DNA from: Candidatus Heimdallarchaeota archaeon
GTDB lineage: Archaea > Asgardarchaeota > Heimdallarchaeia > Hodarchaeales > Hodarchaeaceae
Assembly: GCA_020353515.1 (NCBI GenBank)
Contig: CP070695.1
Span: 47,485 to 93,855, forward strand
Reading direction: 5' to 3'
Length of the DNA stretch: 46,371 nucleotides
Of the stretch, positions 26,322 to 34,529 are shown piece by piece. Under the pieces are notes generated by a model, which was not told the origin of the DNA, did not search any database, and worked only from the letters and a program-made list of their open reading frames with translations. Within the stretch, counting starts at the first letter, position 1. Each line of letters opens with the position of its first letter. Made by a program: the position numbers and the translations under genes.

Positions 26322-27221
26322 TTATTCTCCGAAATCCGTATTAGAATCCATAATAATATAGTCTACTGTGTCATCGGGAAATGTTACGGGTTTACGAAAT
26401 TCTTCTTTAACATCCTCTGCCGCAATTTTGATTAATTCAGCAAAGCGACCTTGTTTATTCCTCTCTTCTTGTGAATGTTGAAGTTTACTAACCAACTCAA
26501 AAAATGTTTCTTTACCACCACTAAGTTCTTCAATACGATCTTTACGAGTAGCAGCAAGGCTATTATATATTCTCTGTCTTTCTTTTACTAACGCATCATA
26601 ACGATCCTCCACTGCTTTCAAATATCTATATTTATCATCAAGCATTCTTTGTTGTGATATTCTAAATTGAATTTCTTCTTTTGATTGGTCATGCATTTTG
26701 GGATTATCTATAAACCATTGCTGTAGTATATTTATCTGTTTCTGTATATCACGTTTTAATATCAACTGTTGATTAATTAAAATTCTATGTTTTAAAAAAT
26801 CATCAATCTGCATAAATTCACTGATAACAATATCTTCAAATTGACAACATAATAAACCGAAATCTTCTAAATAAGTTTCCACTTCTTGTGGTTCAAATTG
26901 CCTGCAAATAGTTTTGTACATATGGGTTTGTTTAAATTGCCCCCTAAACCAATAGGCTTTTTCTGTTTCGGATAAACCATGGGGAGGGATATTTAATATA
27001 GAAATGTTAATATTTTCAGTATCTGTTGATTTTCCGGGAGTCTTAATAATACCCATAGCACGTCTTTGCCTACTAATTGTACCAATATTCCATTTATAGT
27101 CATATATCGTTACAAGTCGTTGTTGAATTTCTTTATCTGTTAAATTATCTTTAGTACATTCGGCAAGGGTCTTAAGGGCCTCTGGATTCATAGATAATCT
27201 TTTGTATTTTATTTTAGACAC
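26322..27221 (-). CDS. HTH protein, candidate small terminase subunit
   Basis: 299 residues from GTG 27221, which has AAAGGA six nucleotides upstream; ATG 27191 is the alternative. An N-terminal DNA-binding region of about 55 residues (TDKEIQQRLVTIYDYKWNIGTI, then RQRRAMGI) is followed by a long, charged helical body (residues 90-260). It sits four genes upstream of the large terminase and beside the sigma-like gene, where small terminases are found. A paralogous N-terminal domain occurs in the 43815-44420 product (TDKYIQQKLREVIGYSW, RRRALGI). Alternatives are a transcriptional regulator or another packaging protein; the length is above that of most small terminases. Confidence 0.65.
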   Translation of the reverse strand: MSKIKYKRLSMNPEALKTLAECTKDNLTDKEIQQRLVTIYDYKWNIGTISRQRRAMGIIKTPGKSTDTENINISILNIPPHGLSETEKAYWFRGQFKQTHMYKTICRQFEPQEVETYLEDFGLLCCQFEDIVISEFMQIDDFLKHRILINQQLILKRDIQKQINILQQWFIDNPKMHDQSKEEIQFRISQQRMLDDKYRYLKAVEDRYDALVKERQRIYNSLAATRKDRIEELSGGKETFFELVSKLQHSQEERNKQGRFAELIKIAAEDVKEEFRKPVTFPDDTVDYIIMDSNTDFGE

Positions 27222-27756
27222 TATTATCCTTTTTGTATAAAATACCACTAACAACCAGTCTAACATTATCTATCATTGAATTATCAATATCATTATTACC
27301 TATCAAATCCTCCATATATTTGCATAATTCACTCGGTATATTTGAAAATAAACAATCTATTGTTTCATCACAAATAATATTATCGATAGGATTAACATTA
27401 ACAGATGAGGAACCAAGCAATGTCCCTTCTGCCGTTGTTCTATTATCAATCAACGAAAGAGCATTAACCAAATTCATACGAGTCCTTGCAAGTCCGGAAG
27501 TCTGAATATTAAAACCGGGACGATAATATTTATCCCTTTTTAAATTCTTTAGTCTATTGGCAACATGTTTAACTAAATAATTCTCAAGGGGACCAATTTT
27601 ATCATCATAACGGTCTAAAGCATCTAAACACATATACCAAACTTCTTGTGCAATGTCTTCTTTATCGTAATAAGCAAATGCTCCGCGCTTACTACGAATA
27701 TCTGCTATTTTTTTAATAATCGGATATGCTTGTTCAAGAATATCGGAATTATCCAT
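27214..27756 (-). CDS. Sigma-like late transcription factor (gp55 type candidate)
   Basis: 180 residues from ATG 27756 (GGAG upstream; overlaps the previous stop as ATGGATAA). Residues 28-75 match sigma-70 region 2: AYYDKEDIAQEVWYMCLDALDRY with the aromatic/acidic core-binding pattern, then a helix with basic residues (KHVANRLKNLKRDKYYRP) that in sigma factors melts and reads the -10 element. No clear region 4 recognition helix follows, so like T4 gp55 it should recognise only a -10-type element. Five TGTATAA-type motifs without -35 boxes precede late genes in this window. It heads the late operon with the 27749-27925 gene. Confidence 0.75.
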   Translation of the reverse strand: MDNSDILEQAYPIIKKIADIRSKRGAFAYYDKEDIAQEVWYMCLDALDRYDDKIGPLENYLVKHVANRLKNLKRDKYYRPGFNIQTSGLARTRMNLVNALSLIDNRTTAEGTLLGSSSVNVNPIDNIICDETIDCLFSNIPSELCKYMEDLIGNNDIDNSMIDNVRLVVSGILYKKDNSV

Positions 27757-27925
27757 CGCAACTCCAACTATTATCGTCACTGTCTTTCATTTTTGCTTCA
27801 ATAATAGTTTTGCCAACCCCATCATCTGGATCGGGAATATTTAGATCATTATCTATAGCTTCCTCAATCCCATCTGTTCCACGAGCAGTTAATCTACAAT
27901 AAACTTTAATTTTTTTATCATCCAT
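27749..27925 (-). CDS. 58-residue acidic microprotein leading the late operon
   Basis: ATG 27925 opens a frame of 58 codons. The N-terminus KKIKVYCRLTARGTDGIEEAI is followed by an acidic tail (DNDLNIPDPDDG and KMKDSDDNS). It overlaps the start of the sigma-like gene by 8 nt, which suggests translational coupling, and is preceded by a late-type promoter motif at 27941-27951 and a GGGGTGA ribosome-binding site. It has no recognisable domain. It might be a co-factor of the sigma-like protein (compare T4 gp33 beside gp55 function), but this is speculation from gene order. Confidence 0.65.
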   Translation of the reverse strand: MDDKKIKVYCRLTARGTDGIEEAIDNDLNIPDPDDGVGKTIIEAKMKDSDDNSWSCDG

Positions 27926-27940
27926 TTAAATCACCCCACG

Positions 27941-27951
27941 ATTTATACACA
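27941..27951 (-). promoter_or_regulatory. Late-type promoter motif TGTGTATAAAT
   Basis: Identical to the motif at 17099-17109, 16 bp upstream of the 27749-27925 gene that precedes the sigma-like gene. If the sigma-like protein uses it, its own operon is autoregulated. Confidence 0.6.
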
Positions 27952-28054
27952 ACTAAATTCAATAAATTGTTCCTTCCATAATTATAGAGAGGATAGTTTT
28001 AATAAAATGTTCCATTTTTTAGAATAATTTTTTCTGTTGAACATATAATATAGT

Positions 28055-28342
28055 GTGAGCAGGTTTGTGGTTAGAAAAAATACGTTCCCATATATTTATC
28101 AATGGTCAATCATAGATATTGCAAACAATTATATAATAGAGGGATATGCGACCCGACAAGAGGCACAAATGGCATGTGGATATTGTAATAAATATTATGA
28201 ATCACATCCAATTGACAATAAACCGCAATTTAAAGATATCTTAGAAATGTTAATAGTTCGTATGAAAAAACCAGATGGAGATTCTATACCAAATGATATT
28301 AAATATTACAATAAAAGAAGAATAATAATAAATAATGATTAA
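28055..28342 (+). CDS. Small protein opening the rightward operon
   Basis: 95 residues from GTG 28055. The sequence has aromatic-rich strands (FPYIYQWSIIDIANNYIIEGY), then a short helix (ATRQEAQMACGYCNKYYE) with one CxxC-like pair, a pattern seen in small phage proteins of unknown role. A TATAAT hexamer at 28044-28049 lies only five bases upstream of the GTG, so either the message is leaderless or the true start is the nearby GTG at 28067. It overlaps the methyltransferase start by 8 bp, so both are expressed together. Function unknown. Confidence 0.65.
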   Translation: MSRFVVRKNTFPYIYQWSIIDIANNYIIEGYATRQEAQMACGYCNKYYESHPIDNKPQFKDILEMLIVRMKKPDGDSIPNDIKYYNKRRIIINND

Positions 28343-29048
28343 ATTAATAAATGCTAAATTTGAATCAATATATTTCCCTAGAGTAGAAAAAATATCCTTA
28401 ATAATCGCCGATCCCCCAGATAATATAAATTTGAAATATAATGATTTTTTGGACAATCAGCCAATTCAAGTATATACTGATCAATTAAATATGTGGCTTT
28501 ACAAAATGAAAAATATAACCAATGGTCCAATATTTTTCACATTCAATGAAAAATGGACATATATTGTAGAAAAAATAATTCATCAATTAAAAATACCATT
28601 AATACAGAGATTACAATGGTATTACTCGTTCGGACAAGATCAAACCAGCAAAAATAAATATGGTTTATGCTATCGCCCCATATATTGGTTAAATTCAGAT
28701 TATATGAAGCCAGAAGCTATAAAAATACCAAGTGCTAGACAAACAAAGTATAATGATAAAAGAGCAGCAAAAGGTGGGAAATTACCCCCCAATGTTTGGG
28801 AATTTTCTAGAATTTGCGGTACATTTAAGGAAAAAAGAAAATGGTGTCCAACGCAACTTCCGGAGAAATTAGTCGAAAGAATTATTAAGGGCCATTATCC
28901 AAATGAGGGATATGTTCTAGATCCATTTTTGGGAAGTGGAACAGTCCCAATTATATGTCAAAAATTAGGGATAAATTGTCTAGGTGTAGAAGTAAGTGAA
29001 CCAATAATAAGAGAAACATCAAAATATATTGGAGTAGATTATGAGTGA
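28335..29048 (+). CDS. Beta-class DNA N4-cytosine/N6-adenine methyltransferase
   Basis: 237 residues. Motif IV comes first (IIADPPDN, residues 23-30) and the SAM-binding motif I near the C-terminus (VLDPFLGSGT, about 195-205), the beta-class order. The region between contains TQLPEKLVERIIKGHYP (motif X-like), as in N6_N4_Mtase enzymes. The catalytic motif is DPPD rather than DPP[YFW], so the aromatic residue that stacks on the flipped base is replaced by Asp29; activity is therefore uncertain. No restriction partner is adjacent, so it is an orphan enzyme, probably for protection or regulation. It overlaps both neighbours and lies in the only plus-strand operon of the phage-like part. Confidence 0.85.
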   Translation: MIKLINAKFESIYFPRVEKISLIIADPPDNINLKYNDFLDNQPIQVYTDQLNMWLYKMKNITNGPIFFTFNEKWTYIVEKIIHQLKIPLIQRLQWYYSFGQDQTSKNKYGLCYRPIYWLNSDYMKPEAIKIPSARQTKYNDKRAAKGGKLPPNVWEFSRICGTFKEKRKWCPTQLPEKLVERIIKGHYPNEGYVLDPFLGSGTVPIICQKLGINCLGVEVSEPIIRETSKYIGVDYE

Positions 29049-29391
29049 ATCACAAATTCGAAGTTTATTAAAAGATTGGAGTGACTTATTAGAAAATGGA
29101 GAAAAAAAAGCAAAAACAAAAGCTTCCGAATTAAAAGGTAGTTTATTAGGTAGAACCAAAAGAACAACTGGATCACCAATAATTTATGAACATAAAATTT
29201 ATTCTCAACAATCGAATATTCAAAAAAGATTATGTGAAGTTTTACCTAAATGGACAGATCTAATAATGTGTCAACCGACAATATTAATGGATGGTCATTC
29301 ATGGCCTCGCGGAGATTATATTGAATTATATTTTTCTCATTATAAATTAATTGTAGAAAAATTACAAAAAATTCTAAATCAAAAATCATGA
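29041..29391 (+). CDS. Small protein after the methyltransferase
   Basis: 116 residues, ATG overlapping the methyltransferase stop by 8 bp. The N-terminal half is charged and helical (LLKDWSDLLENGEKKAKTKA); the C-terminal half has aromatic strands (WPRGDYIELYFSHYKLIVEK). No domain recognised. Coupling to the methyltransferase implies co-expression; a role in DNA modification is possible but not supported by motifs. Confidence 0.65.
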   Translation: MSESQIRSLLKDWSDLLENGEKKAKTKASELKGSLLGRTKRTTGSPIIYEHKIYSQQSNIQKRLCEVLPKWTDLIMCQPTILMDGHSWPRGDYIELYFSHYKLIVEKLQKILNQKS

Positions 29392-29471
29392 TAGAATCAG
29401 AACGATCATATATTTTTAAATTTAATAATTTAACACAAATATTAAGTTATTTAGGAATAATAAATGAGTAA
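29388..29471 (+). CDS. Possible 27-residue coupled microprotein
   Basis: An ATG overlaps the previous stop as ATGA, and the 27-codon frame ends 8 nt inside the ClpP-like gene. It fills an otherwise empty 75-bp gap. The peptide is mixed aromatic/charged with no motif. Coupled overlap at both ends is the only support. Confidence 0.35.
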   Translation: MIESERSYIFKFNNLTQILSYLGIINE

Positions 29472-30165
29472 TTATTCAAGAGAAGATATTGACAGATGGT
29501 TTGATTATTCATATTTACCATCAAAAAGATTAATCCATCTTGGATCACATGACGCAGAAATGGATAGTGGGGAGGGAGAATCTGGCACAGATTGTCAAAT
29601 GTCTGAATTTTTAATTAAAGCCATAGTTCATGCCAATAATATTTCAAGCAAACCTATCGTCATTCATATGAATAATATTGGCGGGGACTGGTATCATGGA
29701 ATGTCTGTATTTGATGCTATTAGAGCATCTCCTTCTCATGTTTATGGTATATGTTGGGGACATGCAATGAGTATGGGATCAATTATTATTCAAGCATGTG
29801 ATACTAGAATAGTTGCTCCACATTGTACTTTTATGATACATGATGGATTTGATTCATTATCTGGGACATGTAGAAGTGTTCAGGCATGGAGTAAATATTC
29901 TATTAAATTAAGAAAAAAGATGTATGAATTATATTTAAGTAGAATGATAAATGCAAAACCAAGGATGAATCTTAAGAAAATAGAAAAATTATGTTCTCAT
30001 GATACTTTATTTGCGGCAGAAGAAGCAGTTAAATATGGATTAGCTGATTGGATTCTTGAAACATTAGATGATCCATATAAATATTATGCTACAAATACTC
30101 AAAATGGTAAATGGCTGTCCGGAATGAAACCGGGTAAAAATGAACGTTATTACGATGATGAATAA
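29464..30165 (+). CDS. ClpP-like serine protease
   Basis: 233 residues. The catalytic serine lies in GHAMSMGSII (Ser103), the histidine in CTFMIHDG (His126), and an Asp in the SHDTLFAAEEAVKYGLAD segment near residue 184. That is the ClpP triad in the right order and spacing. The oxyanion-hole strand MNNIGGDWYHGM is also conserved. The C-terminus after 210 is basic and unlike cellular ClpP. Phage ClpP-like proteases act in head maturation or in remodelling host proteolysis; here the gene lies away from the capsid genes, and a separate prohead protease exists at 15650-17077, so host-directed proteolysis is more likely (inference). No Clp ATPase is visible. Confidence 0.88.
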   Translation: MSNYSREDIDRWFDYSYLPSKRLIHLGSHDAEMDSGEGESGTDCQMSEFLIKAIVHANNISSKPIVIHMNNIGGDWYHGMSVFDAIRASPSHVYGICWGHAMSMGSIIIQACDTRIVAPHCTFMIHDGFDSLSGTCRSVQAWSKYSIKLRKKMYELYLSRMINAKPRMNLKKIEKLCSHDTLFAAEEAVKYGLADWILETLDDPYKYYATNTQNGKWLSGMKPGKNERYYDDE

Positions 30166-30737
30166 TGAATCTGTCTGAATATCAACAAAAAGCAAGAGAA
30201 ACGGCGATATATCTAGGAATTCCATATACAACAATGATATATCCAGCATTGGGCTTAATGGGAGAATGTGGGGAAGTAACAGAAAAAGTCAAGAAATTAA
30301 TACGTGACGATAACTGGCACATAACAAAAAAAAGAAGTGATGCTATAAAAAAAGGGCTTAGTGATTGTTGTTGGTATCTGGCCAATATATGTTGTGATAC
30401 TGACCTTGATCTAGAAATGATGTATCAAATGAGAGGATCATCAATTGTCCATAGGCTAAGATCATTTACTATATATCAATTAGTTATATTTTTGAATGTT
30501 AATGCATCATCTGTTGCTAATAAATTGTCGGAGTGGTATTATTCATATGAATGTCGTTTAAATGAATATCAAAGATTTATTGAAATTCCAACAAATATAT
30601 CTAATATAATAACATGTATAGAAACTATAGCCAATAGACTTGATACACAATTACATGAAATTTTAGATATTAATCTTGCTAAATTACGAATAAGAAAAGA
30701 AAATAAAACCTTACATGGTAGTGGAGATAACAGATAA
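30165..30737 (+). CDS. MazG-like nucleotide pyrophosphohydrolase
   Basis: 190 residues. The MazG fold shows as LSEYQQKARETA (3-14), then LGLMGECGEVTEKVKK with Glu residues that coordinate magnesium, KKGLSDCCWYLANIC with the paired Asp position, and a C-terminal phrase NLAKLRIRKENKTLHGSGDNR typical of phage MazG. About 85 residues between the EExxE-like and NLAKL parts form an unusual helical insertion. The enzyme hydrolyses nucleoside triphosphates or ppGpp-like nucleotides to monophosphates and pyrophosphate. Its ATG overlaps the ClpP stop (TAATG). Confidence 0.88.
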   Translation: MNLSEYQQKARETAIYLGIPYTTMIYPALGLMGECGEVTEKVKKLIRDDNWHITKKRSDAIKKGLSDCCWYLANICCDTDLDLEMMYQMRGSSIVHRLRSFTIYQLVIFLNVNASSVANKLSEWYYSYECRLNEYQRFIEIPTNISNIITCIETIANRLDTQLHEILDINLAKLRIRKENKTLHGSGDNR

Positions 30738-30746
30738 GATTTTGAT

Positions 30747-31169
30747 ATGTCTAATAATAAAACGATAATATGTGTATATTGTGGAAAATCCTTTGAAAAA
30801 CCAATTAATAAAATTCTTCGTACAGAAAAATTGGGACAACAACATGTTTGTAGTCGTTCTTGCGCATCAAAATTAACAAACGATCAACGCAGATGTGAAC
30901 CAACTACCGTTAACGCAGCTAAAACCAGGAGGGACAAAGAAAAATTTCCAGAAAAAACCCATGCCAGATATTTGGTTAGACAGGCTATCAAAACTGGGAA
31001 ATTAATACCACTAGAACAATGCGAGTTGTGTAATTCATACGAAAATATAGAAGCCCATCATCCAGACTATAATCAACCATTTTTATTACTATATCTATGC
31101 AAGAAATGTCACTCCGATGCAGATAAAGCAACAGACAAATGGATAGATTTAGCTAATCACGTTTTATGA
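30747..31169 (+). CDS. HNH-like zinc-ribbon protein
   Basis: 140 residues. It begins with a zinc knuckle (CVYCGKSF, then CSRSCASK) and continues with ARYLVRQAIKTGKLIP, CELC, IEAHHPDYNQP and CKKCHSDAD. The second part has the CxxC-x(n)-HH-x(n)-CxxCH layout of small phage HNH-type proteins, although the third catalytic His/Asn is replaced by the HSDAD tail. It may be a nicking endonuclease or a structural zinc protein. It ends convergently, overlapping the DUF4406 gene by 13 bp on the other strand, and closes the rightward operon. Confidence 0.75.
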   Translation: MSNNKTIICVYCGKSFEKPINKILRTEKLGQQHVCSRSCASKLTNDQRRCEPTTVNAAKTRRDKEKFPEKTHARYLVRQAIKTGKLIPLEQCELCNSYENIEAHHPDYNQPFLLLYLCKKCHSDADKATDKWIDLANHVL

Positions 31170-31570
31170 GGATCAAATCTGCAAGTCTCCCCAACAATAT
31201 ACGGCAAATTATATTCCGTTAAATTCAATGAAACTATAGCTACATCTCCGCTAACCAACGGAATTAATTCGATTGCCTCTTTCCCACATGCAAATGCAGC
31301 AAACGCCTCCATATTTGCCCCTAACGATTCTCTCCATCCTGGTAAAAAGGCAATTTTATTACAACAACATATTACCATATTAAGATCAAGTGTCATACAT
31401 TCAGCAAAAGAAAGTTTAAGATAACTAGTATGTTCTGATGGATTCCATACTGTAAATCCTTTTAGTCTAAGAAATTTAACCATTTTAGTAAACATTTCTT
31501 TATTAAGATTAGGATATCCACGCATCGGCCCAGCCAGATAAAAATCATACTTCTTTTTCTTAAAAAACAT
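31157..31570 (-). CDS. DUF4406 / deoxyribosyltransferase-like protein
   Basis: 137 residues with the nucleoside 2-deoxyribosyltransferase-like fold: DFYLAGPMRGYPNLN (10-24), then GFTVWNPSEH, then LDLNMVICCCNKIAFLPGWRESLGANMEAFAAF, in which the GW-x-S-x-GA-x-E motif supplies the catalytic-type Glu. This order is standard for DUF4406 phage proteins, thought to act in nucleotide salvage or modification. Start ATG 31570 follows AGGAGA. It closes the long minus-strand accessory operon and converges with the HNH-like gene. Confidence 0.85.
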   Translation of the reverse strand: MFFKKKKYDFYLAGPMRGYPNLNKEMFTKMVKFLRLKGFTVWNPSEHTSYLKLSFAECMTLDLNMVICCCNKIAFLPGWRESLGANMEAFAAFACGKEAIELIPLVSGDVAIVSLNLTEYNLPYIVGETCRFDPHKT

Positions 31571-31578
31571 ACAATCTC

Positions 31579-32376
31579 CTATTTATGATAATCCTTCCAC
31601 TCACTAACAGCAGCCTGATTAGCATGTCCAACAATTCTATCTAAGTCACATTGATAAAATCCAGAACAACTGAAACTATTAAGTTCCAATAAATATACAT
31701 TATTTCCGAATTGTACTATATCTATTACATAACACAGATCAGGTTGCCATTCATGCTGACAAATTTTTTGGGCTAGAACAAAAGCCTTATTACCATATGA
31801 TGATTCTTCGGATGGCAAATATTGACATCCAGCCACAATTTCCCTATTACAAGCAACAAATCTCCATTCGTTTGATATGATTTTAGGAGTTGATGTAATG
31901 ACTAATGTTTCTGGACCAACAGATTCAAGTATTGGTTTTATATTATTGGTTTTTGAATCTATAACTTGTCCAACAAATGGCTTAGTCCCAATATCTGGTC
32001 TTAAAAATAAACAATAATCACGACCGATTAATTGTCTACATAAATCACCAAGTGGCAACATATTATACGGTTGATTTAACAGATACCTCCCGAAATAAGC
32101 ATAATATGTGCTACATCTCAAATTCCTAAGATTGAACCATGGTCCAGGAATAAATTTTGTAATTCTATTATTATTTAAATATTGAATAAAATCTATCCCC
32201 CCATAACAAACGACACAATCTGAATGATCATACATATCAAGACGAATATGATCTCCTAATTTATAATTGACACAACGTATATTTGCACCACTACGGCCTA
32301 CGGCCCGAACAAGCCTTTTAATAACATTATCATTTTCCATATTAGAATGAATTAACCATTGTAGTTTTGGAATCAT
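31579..32376 (-). CDS. ATP-grasp protein, DUF4343 type
   Basis: 265 residues from ATG 32376, which overlaps the upstream stop as ATGA and has GGAG nine nucleotides upstream. The ATP-grasp core is visible as EWRFVACNREIVAGCQYL and VIDIVQFGNNVYLLELNSFSCSG, where the ELN residues coordinate magnesium. The first 100 residues form the pre-ATP-grasp domain (CVVCYGGIDFIQYL). These enzymes join a carboxylate to an amine or thiol using ATP. The phage substrate is unknown. It lies in one operon with a second ATP-grasp gene (40226-40987), which belongs to a different subgroup. Confidence 0.85.
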   Translation of the reverse strand: MIPKLQWLIHSNMENDNVIKRLVRAVGRSGANIRCVNYKLGDHIRLDMYDHSDCVVCYGGIDFIQYLNNNRITKFIPGPWFNLRNLRCSTYYAYFGRYLLNQPYNMLPLGDLCRQLIGRDYCLFLRPDIGTKPFVGQVIDSKTNNIKPILESVGPETLVITSTPKIISNEWRFVACNREIVAGCQYLPSEESSYGNKAFVLAQKICQHEWQPDLCYVIDIVQFGNNVYLLELNSFSCSGFYQCDLDRIVGHANQAAVSEWKDYHK

Positions 32377-32732
32377 ATAAATATTCTCCGCATCTTTCTT
32401 GTTACCAATATAGATTTTAATGAATGACAATATCCATCACATTGATGAAAAGAAAATATCTGATTATTGGGACAATATTTTCCATGTTTATTCAATTTAC
32501 GAACCCATACTTTCCATCCACCATGATCTCCAGCATCTTCAACAACATATTCTCCAGGAGAATTTATATCTAATTGTTCGCATTCATTTTTACCAAAATA
32601 TAAAACATATCCAGTTTGAACGCAATCACACAGGAAAATATCATCTGTATCTAGTGATGGTCTTATGCCAGACACAATAGGGTGTGTTTGACCACATGGA
32701 CACAACTGAAACTTTAAATTTTCATCAGACAC
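32373..32732 (-). CDS. Cysteine-rich protein coupled to ATP-grasp gene
   Basis: 119 residues from GTG 32732. It contains CPCG-x(3)-H near residue 11, CDC at 35-37 and an Asp/Gly-rich middle (EDAGDHGGWKVWVRKL). The ATGA overlap at its end couples it to the ATP-grasp gene, making it a candidate partner or substrate carrier. No family recognised. The weak ribosome-binding site leaves the start uncertain. Confidence 0.62.
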   Translation of the reverse strand: MSDENLKFQLCPCGQTHPIVSGIRPSLDTDDIFLCDCVQTGYVLYFGKNECEQLDINSPGEYVVEDAGDHGGWKVWVRKLNKHGKYCPNNQIFSFHQCDGYCHSLKSILVTRKMRRIFI

Positions 32733-32734
32733 AA

Positions 32735-32998
32735 TTATTCATCAATTATTTCAAAATCATCCATGGCTTTTTCTAAATTTTCTGGTAAAATTTTAATAGT
32801 AAAAAAATGACCATTGCTACCTGGACCAAAAGTATAATCTTCCGCCATAATCGCCAATATAGTTAAATCTTCATCATATTTATATAATGCAGATTTAACA
32901 AGATATTTTTTGTCTGGCAATGTTGTATAGAATTTTCTCTTTGGTCTAACAATTTTATTGTGCCATTTTTTTTCAAAATCTACTGCTGGATCATTCAT
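32735..32998 (-). CDS. Small conserved-looking protein before the AAA ATPase gene stop
   Basis: 87 residues, ATG 32998, following the ATPase stop by three nucleotides. It has a basic N-terminus, a central hydrophobic strand and an acidic end (DFEIIDE). No motif, signal peptide or cysteine pair. It is cotranscribed with the SbcC-like ATPase and may be an accessory of it. Confidence 0.62.
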   Translation of the reverse strand: MNDPAVDFEKKWHNKIVRPKRKFYTTLPDKKYLVKSALYKYDEDLTILAIMAEDYTFGPGSNGHFFTIKILPENLEKAMDDFEIIDE

Positions 32999-33001
32999 AT
33001 A

Positions 33002-34216
33002 TTATTCTTCCTTAATCATTCCATTCTCAATGATCACAGAACACTCTTTGCCCCTTGACACTCTTTCTAACCATATTTGAGCATCAGCCTTTTGAGCTAT
33101 TTTCGCAATCATAGCCAAATTTTTCTTATCCAACAATGATCCCTCTCTTATCAGTAATACTTTAAGTTTGGGATTCATTGCCAGTCCCATAGCAACGGAT
33201 ATTTTAATTCTTTGAGCAGCAGAACATTGATCAAATGGAATATCCCTAAAAGTAACACCATTTTCATTCAATGCTAATCCTTGTATTGGAAATTTAGCAC
33301 TTTCAAGCATATTTTGCTTTTGCCATTTGATTTCTTCTAATTTGTGAGTTAATTGACTAAATTGTTCGCGTAAACCATTAACTTGTTCTGCAAGCTTATT
33401 TCTTTTTTGTCTTTCTCTTATTTTAATATTTGTTGTTTCTGCTGATCTAATTTGTGTATGTAATTTGTCAACATCTACATCACTAAGGCTACTAACTTCT
33501 GAGCGCAATTTCGTTATCTGTTGTTTGGATTTTTTAATTTTTTCTCGTAGAGTTACCATTTCTGCTTCTAAATTTACTAAATTGGCTTCGGCCAAGTCTA
33601 GTTCATATCTTTGAGATTGATTATATCTATTGCGATCATTGGCCTTTTCCAATTTATCAATAAGTTCAGAAACCTGAACTTCTTTGTCTGGCAAATTATC
33701 GTATTCTGGAATACCATCTAATTGAGATTTTAATGCTTTCCCTCTATTATTAACTTCTGTTCGTTTGTTAAAAATAGTATTATATTCATCGTTCAAACTA
33801 TCAAAATTTAAACCAACTAATTGTTTAAGAACATTCGCCTGTTTCTTGCCATCCATTCTAGAAAACTCTAATGGATCAAAGGTTAGTTCACCAACTAATT
33901 TATCAAGCATTGCCTGTGGTGATGGAAAAACGGCACCATCTTTGTTTTTAACAACCAATCGTGTACCATTTTCGGTAAAAGTGCGAATTACTCGAATATC
34001 ACCTAAATCCACAACAACACGGGCCTTTTTCTCACCATCACGAATTGGCTTCGATGGAATAGAGCCCGCCCCATGTAAGGCATATTCTATAGAATCTAAA
34101 ACACAAGTTTTGCCTTGAGCATTATCACCGCCGACAACTACTAATGATCCATCTGGTTTAATATTAACAACTTTAAGATACTTAATATTTTCAGCCTCTA
34201 ATGCAATAATTTTCAT
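33002..34216 (-). CDS. SbcC/Rad50-like AAA ATPase
   Basis: 404 residues. Walker A is GDNAQGKT (30-37) in the SMC/Rad50 setting. Residues 150-300 form a coiled coil (LEAEMVTLREKIKKSKQQITKLRS). A signature region SAAQRIKISVAMGLAMNP is followed by LLIREGSLLD, where the Walker B Asp is replaced by Arg before Glu, a form I recall from other short phage AAA ATPases. The coiled coil is short and has no zinc hook. It probably works in phage recombination or repair with a nuclease, but no SbcD-like partner is visible nearby. ATG 34216 with AAAGGAT upstream. Confidence 0.88.
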   Translation of the reverse strand: MKIIALEAENIKYLKVVNIKPDGSLVVVGGDNAQGKTCVLDSIEYALHGAGSIPSKPIRDGEKKARVVVDLGDIRVIRTFTENGTRLVVKNKDGAVFPSPQAMLDKLVGELTFDPLEFSRMDGKKQANVLKQLVGLNFDSLNDEYNTIFNKRTEVNNRGKALKSQLDGIPEYDNLPDKEVQVSELIDKLEKANDRNRYNQSQRYELDLAEANLVNLEAEMVTLREKIKKSKQQITKLRSEVSSLSDVDVDKLHTQIRSAETTNIKIRERQKRNKLAEQVNGLREQFSQLTHKLEEIKWQKQNMLESAKFPIQGLALNENGVTFRDIPFDQCSAAQRIKISVAMGLAMNPKLKVLLIREGSLLDKKNLAMIAKIAQKADAQIWLERVSRGKECSVIIENGMIKEE

Positions 34217-34322
34217 AATTATTTGATCCTTTACATAAGTTAGTGATTTACGCGAACAATTTACTCATTAATATTGGGTATTGTGTTAGCATTGGTATTC
34301 CATTTAGATGGTGGATACAAGA

Positions 34323-34529
34323 CTATTGCCCAATCCACTCACTGTTTTTTATGAATTTACAATGTATACATTGATTGCGTCCCAAATCATAATATTCCCA
34401 AATATGACCTAAAGGATAAATCCAAAAACATTTCCTATATTTTCGAAGTTCAAGTTTAATCTCTTCCCGTTTAATCTTATTTTTAAATTTAATTTTGTTA
34501 ACTAGTTGTCTTTTGTTCGTTTTGATCAA
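34323..34529 (-). CDS. Small zinc-binding protein
   Basis: 68 residues, very basic at its N-terminus (KIKFKNKIKREEIK) with a C-terminal CIHC pair after GRNQ and aromatic residues (IWEYYDLG). Its only in-frame start candidates are non-ATG (TTG 34529), overlapping the upstream gene by 32 bp, so the start is uncertain. Possibly nucleic-acid-binding. Confidence 0.5.
   Translation of the reverse strand: MIKTNKRQLVNKIKFKNKIKREEIKLELRKYRKCFWIYPLGHIWEYYDLGRNQCIHCKFIKNSEWIGQ

Noticed and set aside
33002..34216. Degenerate Walker B (REG instead of DEG) as sign of an inactive ATPase
   Set aside because: Short phage AAA ATPases of this type often show this form as far as I recall; Walker A and the signature are intact, so inactivity is not supported.
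34217..34322. A 13-codon minus-strand frame before the SbcC-like gene
   Set aside because: Very short, no ribosome-binding site and no conserved-looking content.
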